The notes under the pieces: model-generated
What the model saw: only the letters and a program-made list of their open reading frames with translations
Told to the model about the DNA's origin: nothing
Database searches by the model: none
In this document: in pieces, positions 35,622 through 44,982 of the stretch
Layout: every line of letters begins with the position of its first letter
Position numbering within the stretch: the first letter of the stretch is position 1
DNA from: Paenibacillus faecalis
Lineage (GTDB): Bacteria; Bacillota; Bacilli; Paenibacillales; Paenibacillaceae
Length of the DNA stretch: 64,000 bases
Direction of reading: 5' to 3'
Assembly: GCF_900289175.1 (NCBI RefSeq)
Contig: NZ_LT985747.1
Span: 4,768,669-4,832,668, forward strand
Position numbers and translations under genes: made by a program

Positions 35622-37238
35622 ATGAGAAAGCTTCGTAAGACGTCAACGGTTTTACTCAGCCTGATCTTGTCTGCAAGCTTGTTAGCAGCATGTGGCTCAC
35701 CTGGCGGCACGGAAGGTGATTCTAAAGCTGCCTCTGGCTCGAGCACGGCAGAAGGGGTAAAGAAAGAGGGATTCCCGATTGTTGAGGAGCCGCTTACGCT
35801 TAAGATGATGTCTCAGGATGCAGGGGTGGCGGATTGGAACAAGATGCCTGCACTGCAGGAAATGGAGAAGCTGACAGGCATCAAGATGGAGTATCAGCTT
35901 GTACCGATCGACAGCTTTGAGACGAAAAAAAACCTGGTGTTTGCAAGCGGTGATGTACCGGATGTGTTCTACGCAGCGGACCTTCGACCTGCTGAGCAGG
36001 TGACCTATGGATCACAAGGCGTTCTGATCCCTTTGGAGAAGTACATCGATGAAGGATATGCACCGAACATTAAGAAAGTGTTTGATGAGAATCCGGATGT
36101 CCGTAAATCGTTTACTACACCTGACGGTCATATTTATGCACTGCCTTTCATTGATAACGGGGCTGTATGGTACCGCAGTCCGATGTGGTATAACGGCAAG
36201 TTTTTGGAGGCGCTCGGTGTAACCGAATTGCCTAAGACTACAGAAGAGTTATATACACTCTTGAAGCGCTTTAAAGAGGAAGATCCGAACGGCAATGGAA
36301 AACAGGATGAAATTCCGTTAACTTCCGTGCAGCTGGATGACTTGCGTATGTATTTCTTCGGATTCTGGGGTATGTACAGTGAGCAAATTTATTCTGATAA
36401 AGACGGTAAGGTACATTATGCTCCTCAGGAAGAAGGGTATAAAGGTTATTTGACCTTCATGAATCGTCTATGGGAAGAGGAGTTACTGGACCATGAGACC
36501 TTCTCACAAACGCCTGAACAGAAAAAGGCTAAAGGGGAAAGCAATCAGATTGGACTGTTTAATGACTATTATCCGCATTTCACCATGGGAGGCGAACCAA
36601 GCGACGAGCATCCGCTGATGACCCCGGTAGCAAGCGAAATTGCCGGAAGTCCGGTATATGGTATGCATCCAGGGATGTCGACCAATGGGACCTTTGCGAT
36701 TACAAACAAAAACCCGAATCCGGAAGCAACGATGCGCTGGGTGGACTATCTTTACGGGTATGAAGGTGCAACGCTGTTCGGCCAGGGACCTGAAAACGTA
36801 CTCTGGAAATATACAGATAAAGAGAACCGTGTAAAGGAATGGCTACCAGTACCAGGCGGCGGTGACCGTGAGGAATATCGGGGTACACTGACACCGAACT
36901 TCGGAATTCTTACACCAGGTATCAGTGATCCGGAATTAGGAAAAGGACTTAGATCAGACTTTGACGAATGGTTAGAAAAGGAGAATGCAGAGAAGCTTAA
37001 GCCGATCGGCAAAGCTCCATTCCCTAACGTATATTTGACAAATGAAGAGCAAAGTGAGGCAAGTGCTCTGATGTCCGATTTGAACACATATGTTGAACAG
37101 ATGGAAGCGAAATTTGTTACAGGGCAAGAGCCGCTTTCCAATTGGGACAGCTATGTTGCACAAGTCAAAAAAATGGGCAGTGACCGAATCGTCGAGCTTT
37201 ATCAAGGCGCATACGATCGCTGGAATTCCGGTCAATAA
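35622..37238 (+). CDS. Sugar ABC transporter solute-binding lipoprotein (LplA-like)
   Basis: 538 residues. A signal peptide ends in the lipobox LLAAC (Cys at about 25), followed by a Gly/Ser-rich linker and a family 1-type binding domain. The length is typical of LplA-type proteins that bind larger oligosaccharides. AAAGGGGAG precedes the ATG. It lies on the outer face of the membrane and delivers ligand to the two permeases upstream. A hairpin follows it. Confidence 0.93.
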   Translation: MRKLRKTSTVLLSLILSASLLAACGSPGGTEGDSKAASGSSTAEGVKKEGFPIVEEPLTLKMMSQDAGVADWNKMPALQEMEKLTGIKMEYQLVPIDSFETKKNLVFASGDVPDVFYAADLRPAEQVTYGSQGVLIPLEKYIDEGYAPNIKKVFDENPDVRKSFTTPDGHIYALPFIDNGAVWYRSPMWYNGKFLEALGVTELPKTTEELYTLLKRFKEEDPNGNGKQDEIPLTSVQLDDLRMYFFGFWGMYSEQIYSDKDGKVHYAPQEEGYKGYLTFMNRLWEEELLDHETFSQTPEQKKAKGESNQIGLFNDYYPHFTMGGEPSDEHPLMTPVASEIAGSPVYGMHPGMSTNGTFAITNKNPNPEATMRWVDYLYGYEGATLFGQGPENVLWKYTDKENRVKEWLPVPGGGDREEYRGTLTPNFGILTPGISDPELGKGLRSDFDEWLEKENAEKLKPIGKAPFPNVYLTNEEQSEASALMSDLNTYVEQMEAKFVTGQEPLSNWDSYVAQVKKMGSDRIVELYQGAYDRWNSGQ

Positions 37239-37261
37239 CCATGGTTTCACAGCAGCGAACT

Positions 37262-37282
37262 CCCGGTCTGGAAATGACCGGG
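37262..37282 (+). other. Intercistronic hairpin after the binding-protein gene
   Basis: CCCGGTC pairs with GACCGGG around TGGAAAT. There is no T-run, so it probably stabilises the upstream message or trims read-through into the enzyme genes rather than ending transcription. Confidence 0.5.
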
Positions 37283-37353
37283 GGTTGGTCTATTATATAA
37301 AGGAGGACATAAAGCAAGCAGAAATGGATTGAACCAAATCGGAGGTGCACGCG

Positions 37354-38742
37354 ATGAGTGAAAGCAAGATGGCTCAAGAGGAACAAGAAACCGTTGTCGA
37401 GCAAGGGGTTCACAATTACAGCAGTGAGGAAAAGTGGGTGAAACCGGAGGACCCGCTACTGCTGAAGCGTTTGGAATGGTTCAAGGATCAGAAGCTGGGT
37501 CTGATGATGCACTGGGGGCCGTATTCACAGCTTGGCCTTGTGGAATCATGGGCGCTGAGCGATGAGGATGAGGAATGGTCCCGCAATGAGATCGATTGGG
37601 ACATTGATGCCGAGGAACTGAAACGGCAATATTTTGCGTTAAACAAAACCTTTAATCCGCTCCGTTTTCAGCCAGAACTATGGGCCGACCTGGCAGCCGA
37701 TAACGGCTTCAAATATTTGAATTTTACAACAAAGCATCACGATGGGTTCTGTATGTGGGATACGCATACAACAGAGTATCGGATCACAGGGAAAGACTGT
37801 CCGTTTCACACGCATAAATACGCCGACATTACAAAGCAGCTGTTCCATGCCTTCCGTGAGAGGGGGCTCGGTATTTCTGCATACTTCTCTAAAGCGGACT
37901 GGCACTCTCCTTATTACTGGGCGCCGGGCATAAAGCCGGGAACCTCTACATCGCGAGGACCTACATACGACCCGAAAGAATATCCTTGGCTGTGGGAGGA
38001 GTTTGTACGGTTTACCCATAAGCAAATTATGGAGCTGATGACGAACTACGGCCGGATCGATGTGCTGTGGCTCGATGCCGGTTGGGTCAATGACTACCGT
38101 GATCAAAATATCAGACTGGGCGAAGTCGTGGAGAAGGCCCGAAAAATTCAGCCATGGCTGCTTTCAGCGGACCGCATGGTCGGAGGGCCTTACGAAAATT
38201 TGATTACACCGGAGCAGACCGTACCTGATCGTGCGCTCCATGTACCGTGGGAGAGCTGTATCACAATGGGCTCTGCGTTCTCTTTCCGTTATGAGGACGA
38301 TTATAAGTCGGTTCGTCAGCTTATTCACCTTCTTATTGAAATCGTTTCCAAAGGGGGCAATCTGGCTCTTAATGTGGCGCCGCAGCCGGACGGAAGATTA
38401 TCCAGAACGGCCATTTCAAGAATGAAGGGCATGGGCGAGTGGCTGAAGGTTTATGGCGAAGCGATTTATGGAACACGGATTTGTGAGCCGTATTCTGCCC
38501 AAGACGTTCAATTTACGAAGAAAGGCGAGACCACATATGCCTTCCGCCTGTACAGAGATGAGAACGACGCCATGCCGGAGGAATTGCACTTGCCGGTGAC
38601 AGCCCATATCAACCGTGTGGATTTGGTTGGAGGGCCAGAAGCGCTGGATTACCGCCAAATGGAGAACGGAATTACCGTCACATTACCGGAGCAGGAGCGC
38701 CAGGGATCAGCTCCGATTGCACATGTATTCCGCATTCGGTAA
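37354..38742 (+). CDS. GH29 alpha-L-fucosidase (first copy)
   Basis: 462 residues without a signal peptide. GH29 features are MMHWGPYSQLG near the N-terminus, TTKHHDGFCMWD, and the nucleophile Asp241 in VLWLDAGW. The C-terminal 80 residues form a beta domain. It should remove alpha-L-fucose from imported oligosaccharide in the cytoplasm. The ATG follows GGAGG. It shares about the same core as the second GH29 78 nt downstream, but the two are clearly diverged and may cut different linkages. Confidence 0.9.
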   Translation: MSESKMAQEEQETVVEQGVHNYSSEEKWVKPEDPLLLKRLEWFKDQKLGLMMHWGPYSQLGLVESWALSDEDEEWSRNEIDWDIDAEELKRQYFALNKTFNPLRFQPELWADLAADNGFKYLNFTTKHHDGFCMWDTHTTEYRITGKDCPFHTHKYADITKQLFHAFRERGLGISAYFSKADWHSPYYWAPGIKPGTSTSRGPTYDPKEYPWLWEEFVRFTHKQIMELMTNYGRIDVLWLDAGWVNDYRDQNIRLGEVVEKARKIQPWLLSADRMVGGPYENLITPEQTVPDRALHVPWESCITMGSAFSFRYEDDYKSVRQLIHLLIEIVSKGGNLALNVAPQPDGRLSRTAISRMKGMGEWLKVYGEAIYGTRICEPYSAQDVQFTKKGETTYAFRLYRDENDAMPEELHLPVTAHINRVDLVGGPEALDYRQMENGITVTLPEQERQGSAPIAHVFRIR

Positions 38743-38820
38743 CGGTAGCGACTTTTTTTTAGATGGAGATCAACAGGTTCATGTTCATACGAGTATTTAT
38801 GACGAAAGGTGTGACCTCAT

Positions 38821-40107
38821 ATGCAACAATGGTTTGAAGACGCAAAGCTCGGGATATTTATCCACTATGGTATTTATGCGGTAGATGGCGTTTCGGAATC
38901 CTGGTCCTTTTATAACGGAAGAATTCCGTATGAGCAGTATATGAAGCAGTTGGACGGCTTTACGGCGTCCAAATTTGATGCGGAGCAGTGGGCAGATCTG
39001 ATTGAGAAGTCTGGTGCTAAATATGCGGTTCTTACGACCAAACATCATGATGGTGTTGCTTTATGGGATACGCAGTACAGCGATTTGAACGTGGTTAAGA
39101 AGACTCCGGCAAAACGCGATATCGTTAAAGAATATGCGGAAGCGATGACGAAACGCGGCATTCACCTTGGTATGTATTTTTCCCTGATTGACTGGTCTCA
39201 CCCCGATTATCCTAGCGTGTTTGAAGGAGGAAAAGTTCCTGAGGATCTCAGCCAAGTCAATCCGCATTCGAATCCGGTAGACGGCATTCAGGATGAAGAA
39301 AAGTGGAAGAAGTTCCTCGAATTCAACAACAATCAGCTGCGAGAGCTATTAACGAATTACGGCAAGGTGGATCTGCTGTGGTTCGACGGCGATTGGGAAC
39401 GCAGTGCCGAGCAGTGGAATTTGCCAGCATTCAAGCATTATCTTCAGTCCTTCAATCCGAATATTATTATAAATTCTCGTTTGCAGGGCTATGGAGACTA
39501 CAAGACACCGGAGCAAGGGATTCCGATCACAAGGCCGGATGGACCGTGGGAATTTTGTACAACGATCAATAGGTCTTGGGGCTATGTGCCAACGGATAAC
39601 AAGTATAAAACTTTGAACCAGATCATTCGGATGTTCTGTGACTGCATTTCTATGGGCGGAAATATGCTGCTGGATATCGGGCCTCGGGAGGACGGGACGA
39701 TCGATCAGAGACAGGTGGATATTTTGCTTGGGCTTGGAGAATGGATTCGGACCCATGAAGAGGCGGTGTACGGTACAGAGGAAGGAATTATGACACGTTA
39801 TTATCTCGGAGGCAGTACGGTATCCAAGGATAGAAAGACCTTGTACTTGTTCGTCTATGATGAACCGAAAAAGAATATTTGCCTGAAGGGACTGTGCAAC
39901 CCAATTAAAAAGATTACTGTTCTTCATTCGGGCAAAGAGCTGTCTCACGAAATTCATGGCGGTGTGCCGTGGTTCAATATTCCAGGAACGACCTGGATTT
40001 ATATGACGCCTGAGGATACGCATGAGCATGTAACCGTGCTTAAGCTGGAATTTGACGAGGAGCTGGAGATGTATGGCGGCTCGGGAGCGGTTGTGACTCA
40101 TAACTGA
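38821..40107 (+). CDS. GH29 alpha-L-fucosidase (second copy)
   Basis: 428 residues, no signal peptide. It starts directly at the barrel (WFEDAKLGIFIHYGIY), has TTKHHDGVALWD, and the nucleophile Asp189 in LLWFDGDW. The start ATG is preceded by AAAGGTGTGA. It differs from the first copy in loops and in a longer C-terminal tail. Two GH29 enzymes side by side suggest two fucose linkages in the substrate, for example alpha-1,3 and alpha-1,6; this is inference. Confidence 0.9.
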   Translation: MQQWFEDAKLGIFIHYGIYAVDGVSESWSFYNGRIPYEQYMKQLDGFTASKFDAEQWADLIEKSGAKYAVLTTKHHDGVALWDTQYSDLNVVKKTPAKRDIVKEYAEAMTKRGIHLGMYFSLIDWSHPDYPSVFEGGKVPEDLSQVNPHSNPVDGIQDEEKWKKFLEFNNNQLRELLTNYGKVDLLWFDGDWERSAEQWNLPAFKHYLQSFNPNIIINSRLQGYGDYKTPEQGIPITRPDGPWEFCTTINRSWGYVPTDNKYKTLNQIIRMFCDCISMGGNMLLDIGPREDGTIDQRQVDILLGLGEWIRTHEEAVYGTEEGIMTRYYLGGSTVSKDRKTLYLFVYDEPKKNICLKGLCNPIKKITVLHSGKELSHEIHGGVPWFNIPGTTWIYMTPEDTHEHVTVLKLEFDEELEMYGGSGAVVTHN

Positions 40108-40181
40108 TCGTTGTAAGGGGAGGCGAATATGTATTCCTATTGGCCTCCCTGATTTCATCAGCATGAAGCGGAGGGAAGGAT

Positions 40182-41204
40182 ATGTACAGGAGTGGAGTGC
40201 CGGAACCGAAAGTTGAATACGCTCCCAAGCATTATATATGCCGGCGGGCTAAGGGGGCGCTGGAATTAGACGGACGTCTCGATAAATCGTTCTGGTCTAG
40301 GGCGGATTGGACAGATGATTTTGTCGATATCGAAGGCGATCTTCGCCCGGTCCCGGCGAAACAGACTCGGGTGAAAATGTTGTGGGATGATGAATATTTT
40401 TATTTTGCGGCGGAGTTGGTGGAGGATCAAATATGGGCAACGCTGACGGAGCGGGATTCTGTTATTTTTCATGATAATGATTTTGAGATCTTCATCGATC
40501 CAGATGGAGATAGTCATCAATATTATGAGTTTGAGATTAATGCGCTAAATACGGTATGGGATCTGTTTTTGGTAAAACCTTACCGAGACGGAGGTCCTCC
40601 GGTAAACAGCTGGGATATTGCTGGATTGAAGACCGCTGTACATATTGAGGGCGAGCTGAACAATCCGGAGGCAGATAACCGGAAGTGGAGTGTTGAAGTG
40701 GCTATACCCTGGGCGAGCTTGAAGGAATGTGCTGCTGAAGGGCGGAAGCCTGCGCCCGGACAATTTTGGCGCGTTAATTTTTCCCGTGTGCAGTGGCAGA
40801 CAGAGGTTCAGGACGGGAAATATCGTAAAGTGCTAAACCCTGGGACAGGCAAGCCATACCCGGAGGACAACTGGGTCTGGTCGCCCATGGGCATTATCAA
40901 TATGCACTATCCTGAGCTGTGGGGTTATGTTGTGTTCGTCGACGGCGACGTTCCGAAAAACTTTGAGCTTCCGCAGGATGAACTTCTGAAATGGGAACTT
41001 CGAAAACTTTATTACCGTCAGCGTAATTATTATGAAGTTCATGGAGCGTTTGCGACAGACAAGAAGCTGCTTATGGGTGATGAAGTGTGGAGTATCGATC
41101 CTGTTATTGAGACGACACGGAGTCTGTTTCAGATAACAGTTCCATCTTCGGATGGAAGTGGCTATTTCAGCATTCGGGAAGACGGAAAGCTATGGAAGGA
41201 GTGA
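40182..41204 (+). CDS. CBM9-like carbohydrate-binding protein
   Basis: 340 residues. The first 220 look like a family 9 carbohydrate-binding domain: LDGRLDKSFW, then VKMLWDDEYFYFAAEL, then DNDFEIFIDPDGD and YYEFEINALNTVWDLF. The C-terminal part is unassigned. There is no signal peptide, unlike secreted CBM9 modules of xylanases. AGGGAAGGAT lies before the ATG and the next gene starts 6 nt after the stop. Cytoplasmic CBM9-like proteins occur in other glycan operons with unknown role. Confidence 0.82.
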   Translation: MYRSGVPEPKVEYAPKHYICRRAKGALELDGRLDKSFWSRADWTDDFVDIEGDLRPVPAKQTRVKMLWDDEYFYFAAELVEDQIWATLTERDSVIFHDNDFEIFIDPDGDSHQYYEFEINALNTVWDLFLVKPYRDGGPPVNSWDIAGLKTAVHIEGELNNPEADNRKWSVEVAIPWASLKECAAEGRKPAPGQFWRVNFSRVQWQTEVQDGKYRKVLNPGTGKPYPEDNWVWSPMGIINMHYPELWGYVVFVDGDVPKNFELPQDELLKWELRKLYYRQRNYYEVHGAFATDKKLLMGDEVWSIDPVIETTRSLFQITVPSSDGSGYFSIREDGKLWKE

Positions 41205-41210
41205 AGGTGA

Positions 41211-43826
41211 ATGACACAGGTATCCGTATTTTCGTTGAGTCCTCAAACGATGGAGCAAATCGACCGAAAATTTCGCAAAAAGCAGGATTTGGCGTCGGCA
41301 CGACGGCATGAGTTGTTTGATATTTTTCAAGAGGAACTGTCTTTAGAAGAGATATGGGCCTTAAAGTACCTGTACGCCTATATGCCGATCAATGATATGG
41401 CTGACTATGACGGGGCACTGTTCTTGAGCCACGTTCGCCAGTCATTGGAGATTCGAAAGCAGATGCCTTGGGGATCGCGAGTGCCGGATCATCTCTTTCT
41501 GCATTTCGTGCTACCGTATCGAGTAAATACCGAAAATATCGAAGATTTCCGCGGTATATTGTATAACGAATTATTCGAGCGGACCCAAAATCTGTCCATG
41601 GCTGATGCCATTTTGGAAACGAACTACTGGTGCCATGAGAAGGCAACGTATATAGCAAGCGATCAGCGAACCATCTCACCGCTGACGATGATTCGAAATG
41701 CCAGGGGGCGCTGCGGCGAGGAATCGACGCTGGCTGTAGCTGCGCTGCGCAGCATTGGCATTCCTGCACGCCAGGTGTACACGCCGCGTTGGGCTCACAC
41801 AGACAGCAACCACGCGTGGGTGGAAGCCTGGGCAGATGGGCAGTGGTATTACTTCGGCGCTTGTGAACCGGAAGCTCGTCTGAACCAGGGGTGGTTCAGC
41901 CCTCCTGCGAGGCGGGCAATGCTGATCAATACACGTATTTTTGCAGATTATCCGGGACCGGAGGACATTACTCTTGCCAGCGGGTGGTTTACTGAAATCA
42001 ATCTGCTGCCTAACTATGCACCTGCACGTATCATCCATGTCTTTGTAAAGGATGAACAGGGTACTCCGGTCAGCGGGGCGGATGTTTATTTTGAATTGTA
42101 CAATATGGGGGAGCTGTACCCGATCGCTGCACTGCCAACGGATGACCAAGGGAAAGCTAGCTTTAAAACAGGATTCGGTGAGCTGGTCATCCGTGCTGTA
42201 AAAGACGGCAAGTGGAAGGAAATGAAAGTAGCTGCGCATGAAAATGATCTTGAGCTTGTGCTCGATGCCTCAGAGCAGCCGGATGGAACTTGGGATTTTG
42301 ACCTGATACCTCCGCCAGAGCGTTCGGGAGAGGCAGCCGAGGCGCTGTCCGAGGAACAAATACAGCACCATCATAGCCGACTTGAAGAAGGGACGAAAAT
42401 TCGGACCGATTATGAGAACACATTTCTGAAAGAGGAGGATGCGTTCAAGCTTGCTCAGACAGCTGGACTTTCACCGGAGCGAGTATGGGAGGTTCTGCAG
42501 AAGGCACGTGGAAACAGCCGTGAGATTGCAGCTTTTCTTGAGGAGCGTTCCGAAGAATATGGTGAGTGGCCGCTAAGGTTGTTGGAAAGCTTGCATGATA
42601 AAGACTTGATCGATACGTTCCGGGAGACGCTGGATGACCATCTGATGTACGCCCTGCGGCAGCGCGGTGATTTTTCTGAAGACACATTTATCAAGTATGT
42701 TCTTTGTCCCCGGGTTTCCTATGAAATGCTTGTGCCTTACAGACGCAAGTTTCAGGAATCGTTCAGCATGGACGAGACCAGAGTGTTCAGATCGAATCCA
42801 GCGGAGCTTGTCAGACGGTTAGAACAAGGTTTTGGCATTTGGGAGGATCTGCCCAACCTGAAGGGGAAGGGAAATCCGCTTGGCACGTTCAATCTGAACA
42901 TGGGCGATCCCGAATCACTGCACATTCTGTTTGTGGCTGTATGCCGCAGTCTGGGTATTCCGGCTCGCTTACATCCGAGTGAACAGAAGCCTCAGTACTT
43001 GAAGGACAGCAACTGGGTGGATGCGGTATTTACCATGCTTCCTTCGGAGAAGAAAGAGAGGACAGCATGGGGAACGGTGCAGCTGCTTCGTGATCCGGAG
43101 GCGGCACAGGACGGTCCGACCGCTTCCTACTATGAAAACTTTACATTTGCCCGCCTTGAGGATGGGGTGTACAAGACACTGGTTTACCCTTATGGAAAAT
43201 CGGACGTTTACAACGTGCCCTTCGAGGTGGAACCCGGGTCGTATCGTTTAGTTTCCGGGGTACGACTTAAGGATGGGACGGTAAGGCTGCGCTTTATTTA
43301 TTTCACGGTACTTGCTGATCAGCAAACCAATGTCATTCTGACTTACCGTGAGACAGCGGAAGATATTCCGGTACTCGGGACCATTGATCGCAGTACCAAC
43401 TTGATGCGGGCGGATGGGAGCTCATGCAAGTTAGGGGAGCTAATCGGTTCGAAAGGTGCGATTGTTGCATGGATGGAGCCTGAAAGGGAGCCGACCAAGC
43501 ATCTGCTTCGTGAGTTGAGGGAGCTGTCAGGCGAGGTGGATGCGCTAGGTATCCCGGTCGTTCTCGTGTTCGGTGATCCGGAGTGGACAGCTTCTTTTAG
43601 CGCTGAGCATGTAGCGGGTTTGCCATCTCGCACCATCGTTGTAAACGATCCAGCCGCTGTCTCTTTACCTCATTTTATATCGGAAGCCTCTGCGCTTGAA
43701 GCCGGTTTCCCGCATCTGTTCGCGCTCGATCGCGAAGATCAGATTCGATATACATCGTCCGGGTATAAGATCGGTATCGGGAAGGAAGCTGTTCAGGTTT
43801 TAACAGGTTTATTGGGAGCAAGCTGA
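41211..43826 (+). CDS. Multidomain transglutaminase-fold protein
   Basis: 871 residues, no signal peptide. A transglutaminase-like core (about 130-235) has Cys168 in GRCGEES and His201 in SNHAWVEAW; the acid is probably Glu219 in GACEPE, where Asp is usual. An Ig-like, carboxypeptidase-regulatory-type domain follows (about 270-345), then a helical region. Around residues 563-590 a second copy of the core motif appears (SLGIPAR), but its Cys and His are lost. The C-terminal 100 residues look like a thioredoxin fold without a CxxC. Function is unknown. Peptide:N-glycanases share this fold, which fits a glycan operon. Confidence 0.82.
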   Translation: MTQVSVFSLSPQTMEQIDRKFRKKQDLASARRHELFDIFQEELSLEEIWALKYLYAYMPINDMADYDGALFLSHVRQSLEIRKQMPWGSRVPDHLFLHFVLPYRVNTENIEDFRGILYNELFERTQNLSMADAILETNYWCHEKATYIASDQRTISPLTMIRNARGRCGEESTLAVAALRSIGIPARQVYTPRWAHTDSNHAWVEAWADGQWYYFGACEPEARLNQGWFSPPARRAMLINTRIFADYPGPEDITLASGWFTEINLLPNYAPARIIHVFVKDEQGTPVSGADVYFELYNMGELYPIAALPTDDQGKASFKTGFGELVIRAVKDGKWKEMKVAAHENDLELVLDASEQPDGTWDFDLIPPPERSGEAAEALSEEQIQHHHSRLEEGTKIRTDYENTFLKEEDAFKLAQTAGLSPERVWEVLQKARGNSREIAAFLEERSEEYGEWPLRLLESLHDKDLIDTFRETLDDHLMYALRQRGDFSEDTFIKYVLCPRVSYEMLVPYRRKFQESFSMDETRVFRSNPAELVRRLEQGFGIWEDLPNLKGKGNPLGTFNLNMGDPESLHILFVAVCRSLGIPARLHPSEQKPQYLKDSNWVDAVFTMLPSEKKERTAWGTVQLLRDPEAAQDGPTASYYENFTFARLEDGVYKTLVYPYGKSDVYNVPFEVEPGSYRLVSGVRLKDGTVRLRFIYFTVLADQQTNVILTYRETAEDIPVLGTIDRSTNLMRADGSSCKLGELIGSKGAIVAWMEPEREPTKHLLRELRELSGEVDALGIPVVLVFGDPEWTASFSAEHVAGLPSRTIVVNDPAAVSLPHFISEASALEAGFPHLFALDREDQIRYTSSGYKIGIGKEAVQVLTGLLGAS

Positions 43827-43845
43827 AGAAACGGAGTGAGAAGGA

Positions 43846-44880
43846 ATGACAAAGAAATATATTGCGGCCGGTTATGCAGTGGATGCCGTTCTCCCGGAGA
43901 TGGCCAGAGAGGATTTATTGAAGTTAACCCATTTGAATATTGCCTTCGGATGGGTGCGAAACGATGAAATCAGCATAGCGCATTTGAAGAATAAGGACGC
44001 TATCCGCAGCATTAAGAAAGAGCATCCTGAACTGACAATACTGTTGTCGGTAGGAGGATGGGGAGCGGGCGGATTTTCCGAGGCGGCTTCCACCGAGGAA
44101 GGAAGAAGCAGCATGGCTGCTTCAGCGTTACGGGTGCTCGATGAGCTTCCTTTTGACGGAATTGATCTGGATTGGGAGTATCCATGCTATAGTGAGGCTG
44201 GCATTGCATCGAGTCCTGATGATAAGCAAAACTTTACCTTGCTGCTCAAGACGATCCGGGAAGCGCTGGATGCAAAAGGATCGAAGGATGGACGTCATTA
44301 TTTGCTTACGATTGCAGCTGGCGCGGATCAGTATTATGTAGACGGAACGGAGATGGACCAGGTACAGCAGCACCTCGATTTTATCCAGCTGATGACTTAT
44401 GATATGCGGGGCGGATTTCAGACTTTAACAGGACATCACACCAATCTATATACGCCGACCGGAGATCTGTTTCGAATCAGCGTAGACGCATCCGTGAATA
44501 TGTTTGTCCGCGCAGGTGTACCGAAGGAGAAGATCGTCATCGGTGCTGCCTTCTACTCCCGTGTCTGGCACGAGGTTCCGGACCTTCATAACGGCCTGCA
44601 TCAAATGGCCGGCAGCAACGGCGGATATGGACCTGACTTTACCGAGCTCTCAGCCAATTACGTGAATAGGAACGGTTATGTCCGTTACTGGGACGCAGAA
44701 TCTTGCGCACCTTATCTGTTTAATGGTTCCAGCTTCATATCTTATGACGATGAGGAATCGATTCGCTCTAAATGTGATTATATAAAGGCTAACGGCCTGG
44801 CGGGAATCATGTTCTGGGAGTACAGCTGCGACAAAACGCATCGACTGCTTGATGCACTGTATCAGGGACTGCAATATTAA
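43846..44880 (+). CDS. GH18 chitinase/endo-N-acetylglucosaminidase-like enzyme
   Basis: 344 residues, single catalytic domain. The GH18 signatures are SVGGW and DGIDLDWEYP, with Asp104, Asp107, Asp109 and the acid Glu111, then QLMTYDM. There is no signal peptide and no chitin-binding module, so it acts in the cytoplasm on an imported chito-oligosaccharide or N-glycan core rather than on chitin. It is the last gene of the operon, 19 nt after the transglutaminase-fold gene, and is followed by two hairpins. Confidence 0.9.
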   Translation: MTKKYIAAGYAVDAVLPEMAREDLLKLTHLNIAFGWVRNDEISIAHLKNKDAIRSIKKEHPELTILLSVGGWGAGGFSEAASTEEGRSSMAASALRVLDELPFDGIDLDWEYPCYSEAGIASSPDDKQNFTLLLKTIREALDAKGSKDGRHYLLTIAAGADQYYVDGTEMDQVQQHLDFIQLMTYDMRGGFQTLTGHHTNLYTPTGDLFRISVDASVNMFVRAGVPKEKIVIGAAFYSRVWHEVPDLHNGLHQMAGSNGGYGPDFTELSANYVNRNGYVRYWDAESCAPYLFNGSSFISYDDEESIRSKCDYIKANGLAGIMFWEYSCDKTHRLLDALYQGLQY

Positions 44881-44931
44881 AAAACATCAAGCTGAGAAAC
44901 GCTTTTCGTTTCGGAACTTGATTAATTTATG

Positions 44932-44978
44932 AAAAAACGCTCTTCTTCCTTATTCAGGATGTTAAAGAGCGTTTTTTC
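44932..44978. terminator. Bidirectional terminator between GH18 and the AraC regulator
   Basis: AAAAAACGCTCTT and AAGAGCGTTTTTT are exact inverted arms with T-runs on both strands. A smaller hairpin (ATCAAG with CTTGAT, and AAACG with CGTTT) lies at 44884-44921. Confidence 0.9.
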
Positions 44979-44982
44979 TTGA

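Noticed and set aside
39349..40164. A 271-codon open frame opposite the second fucosidase
   Set aside because: Shadow of a strong GH29 gene with no ribosome site.
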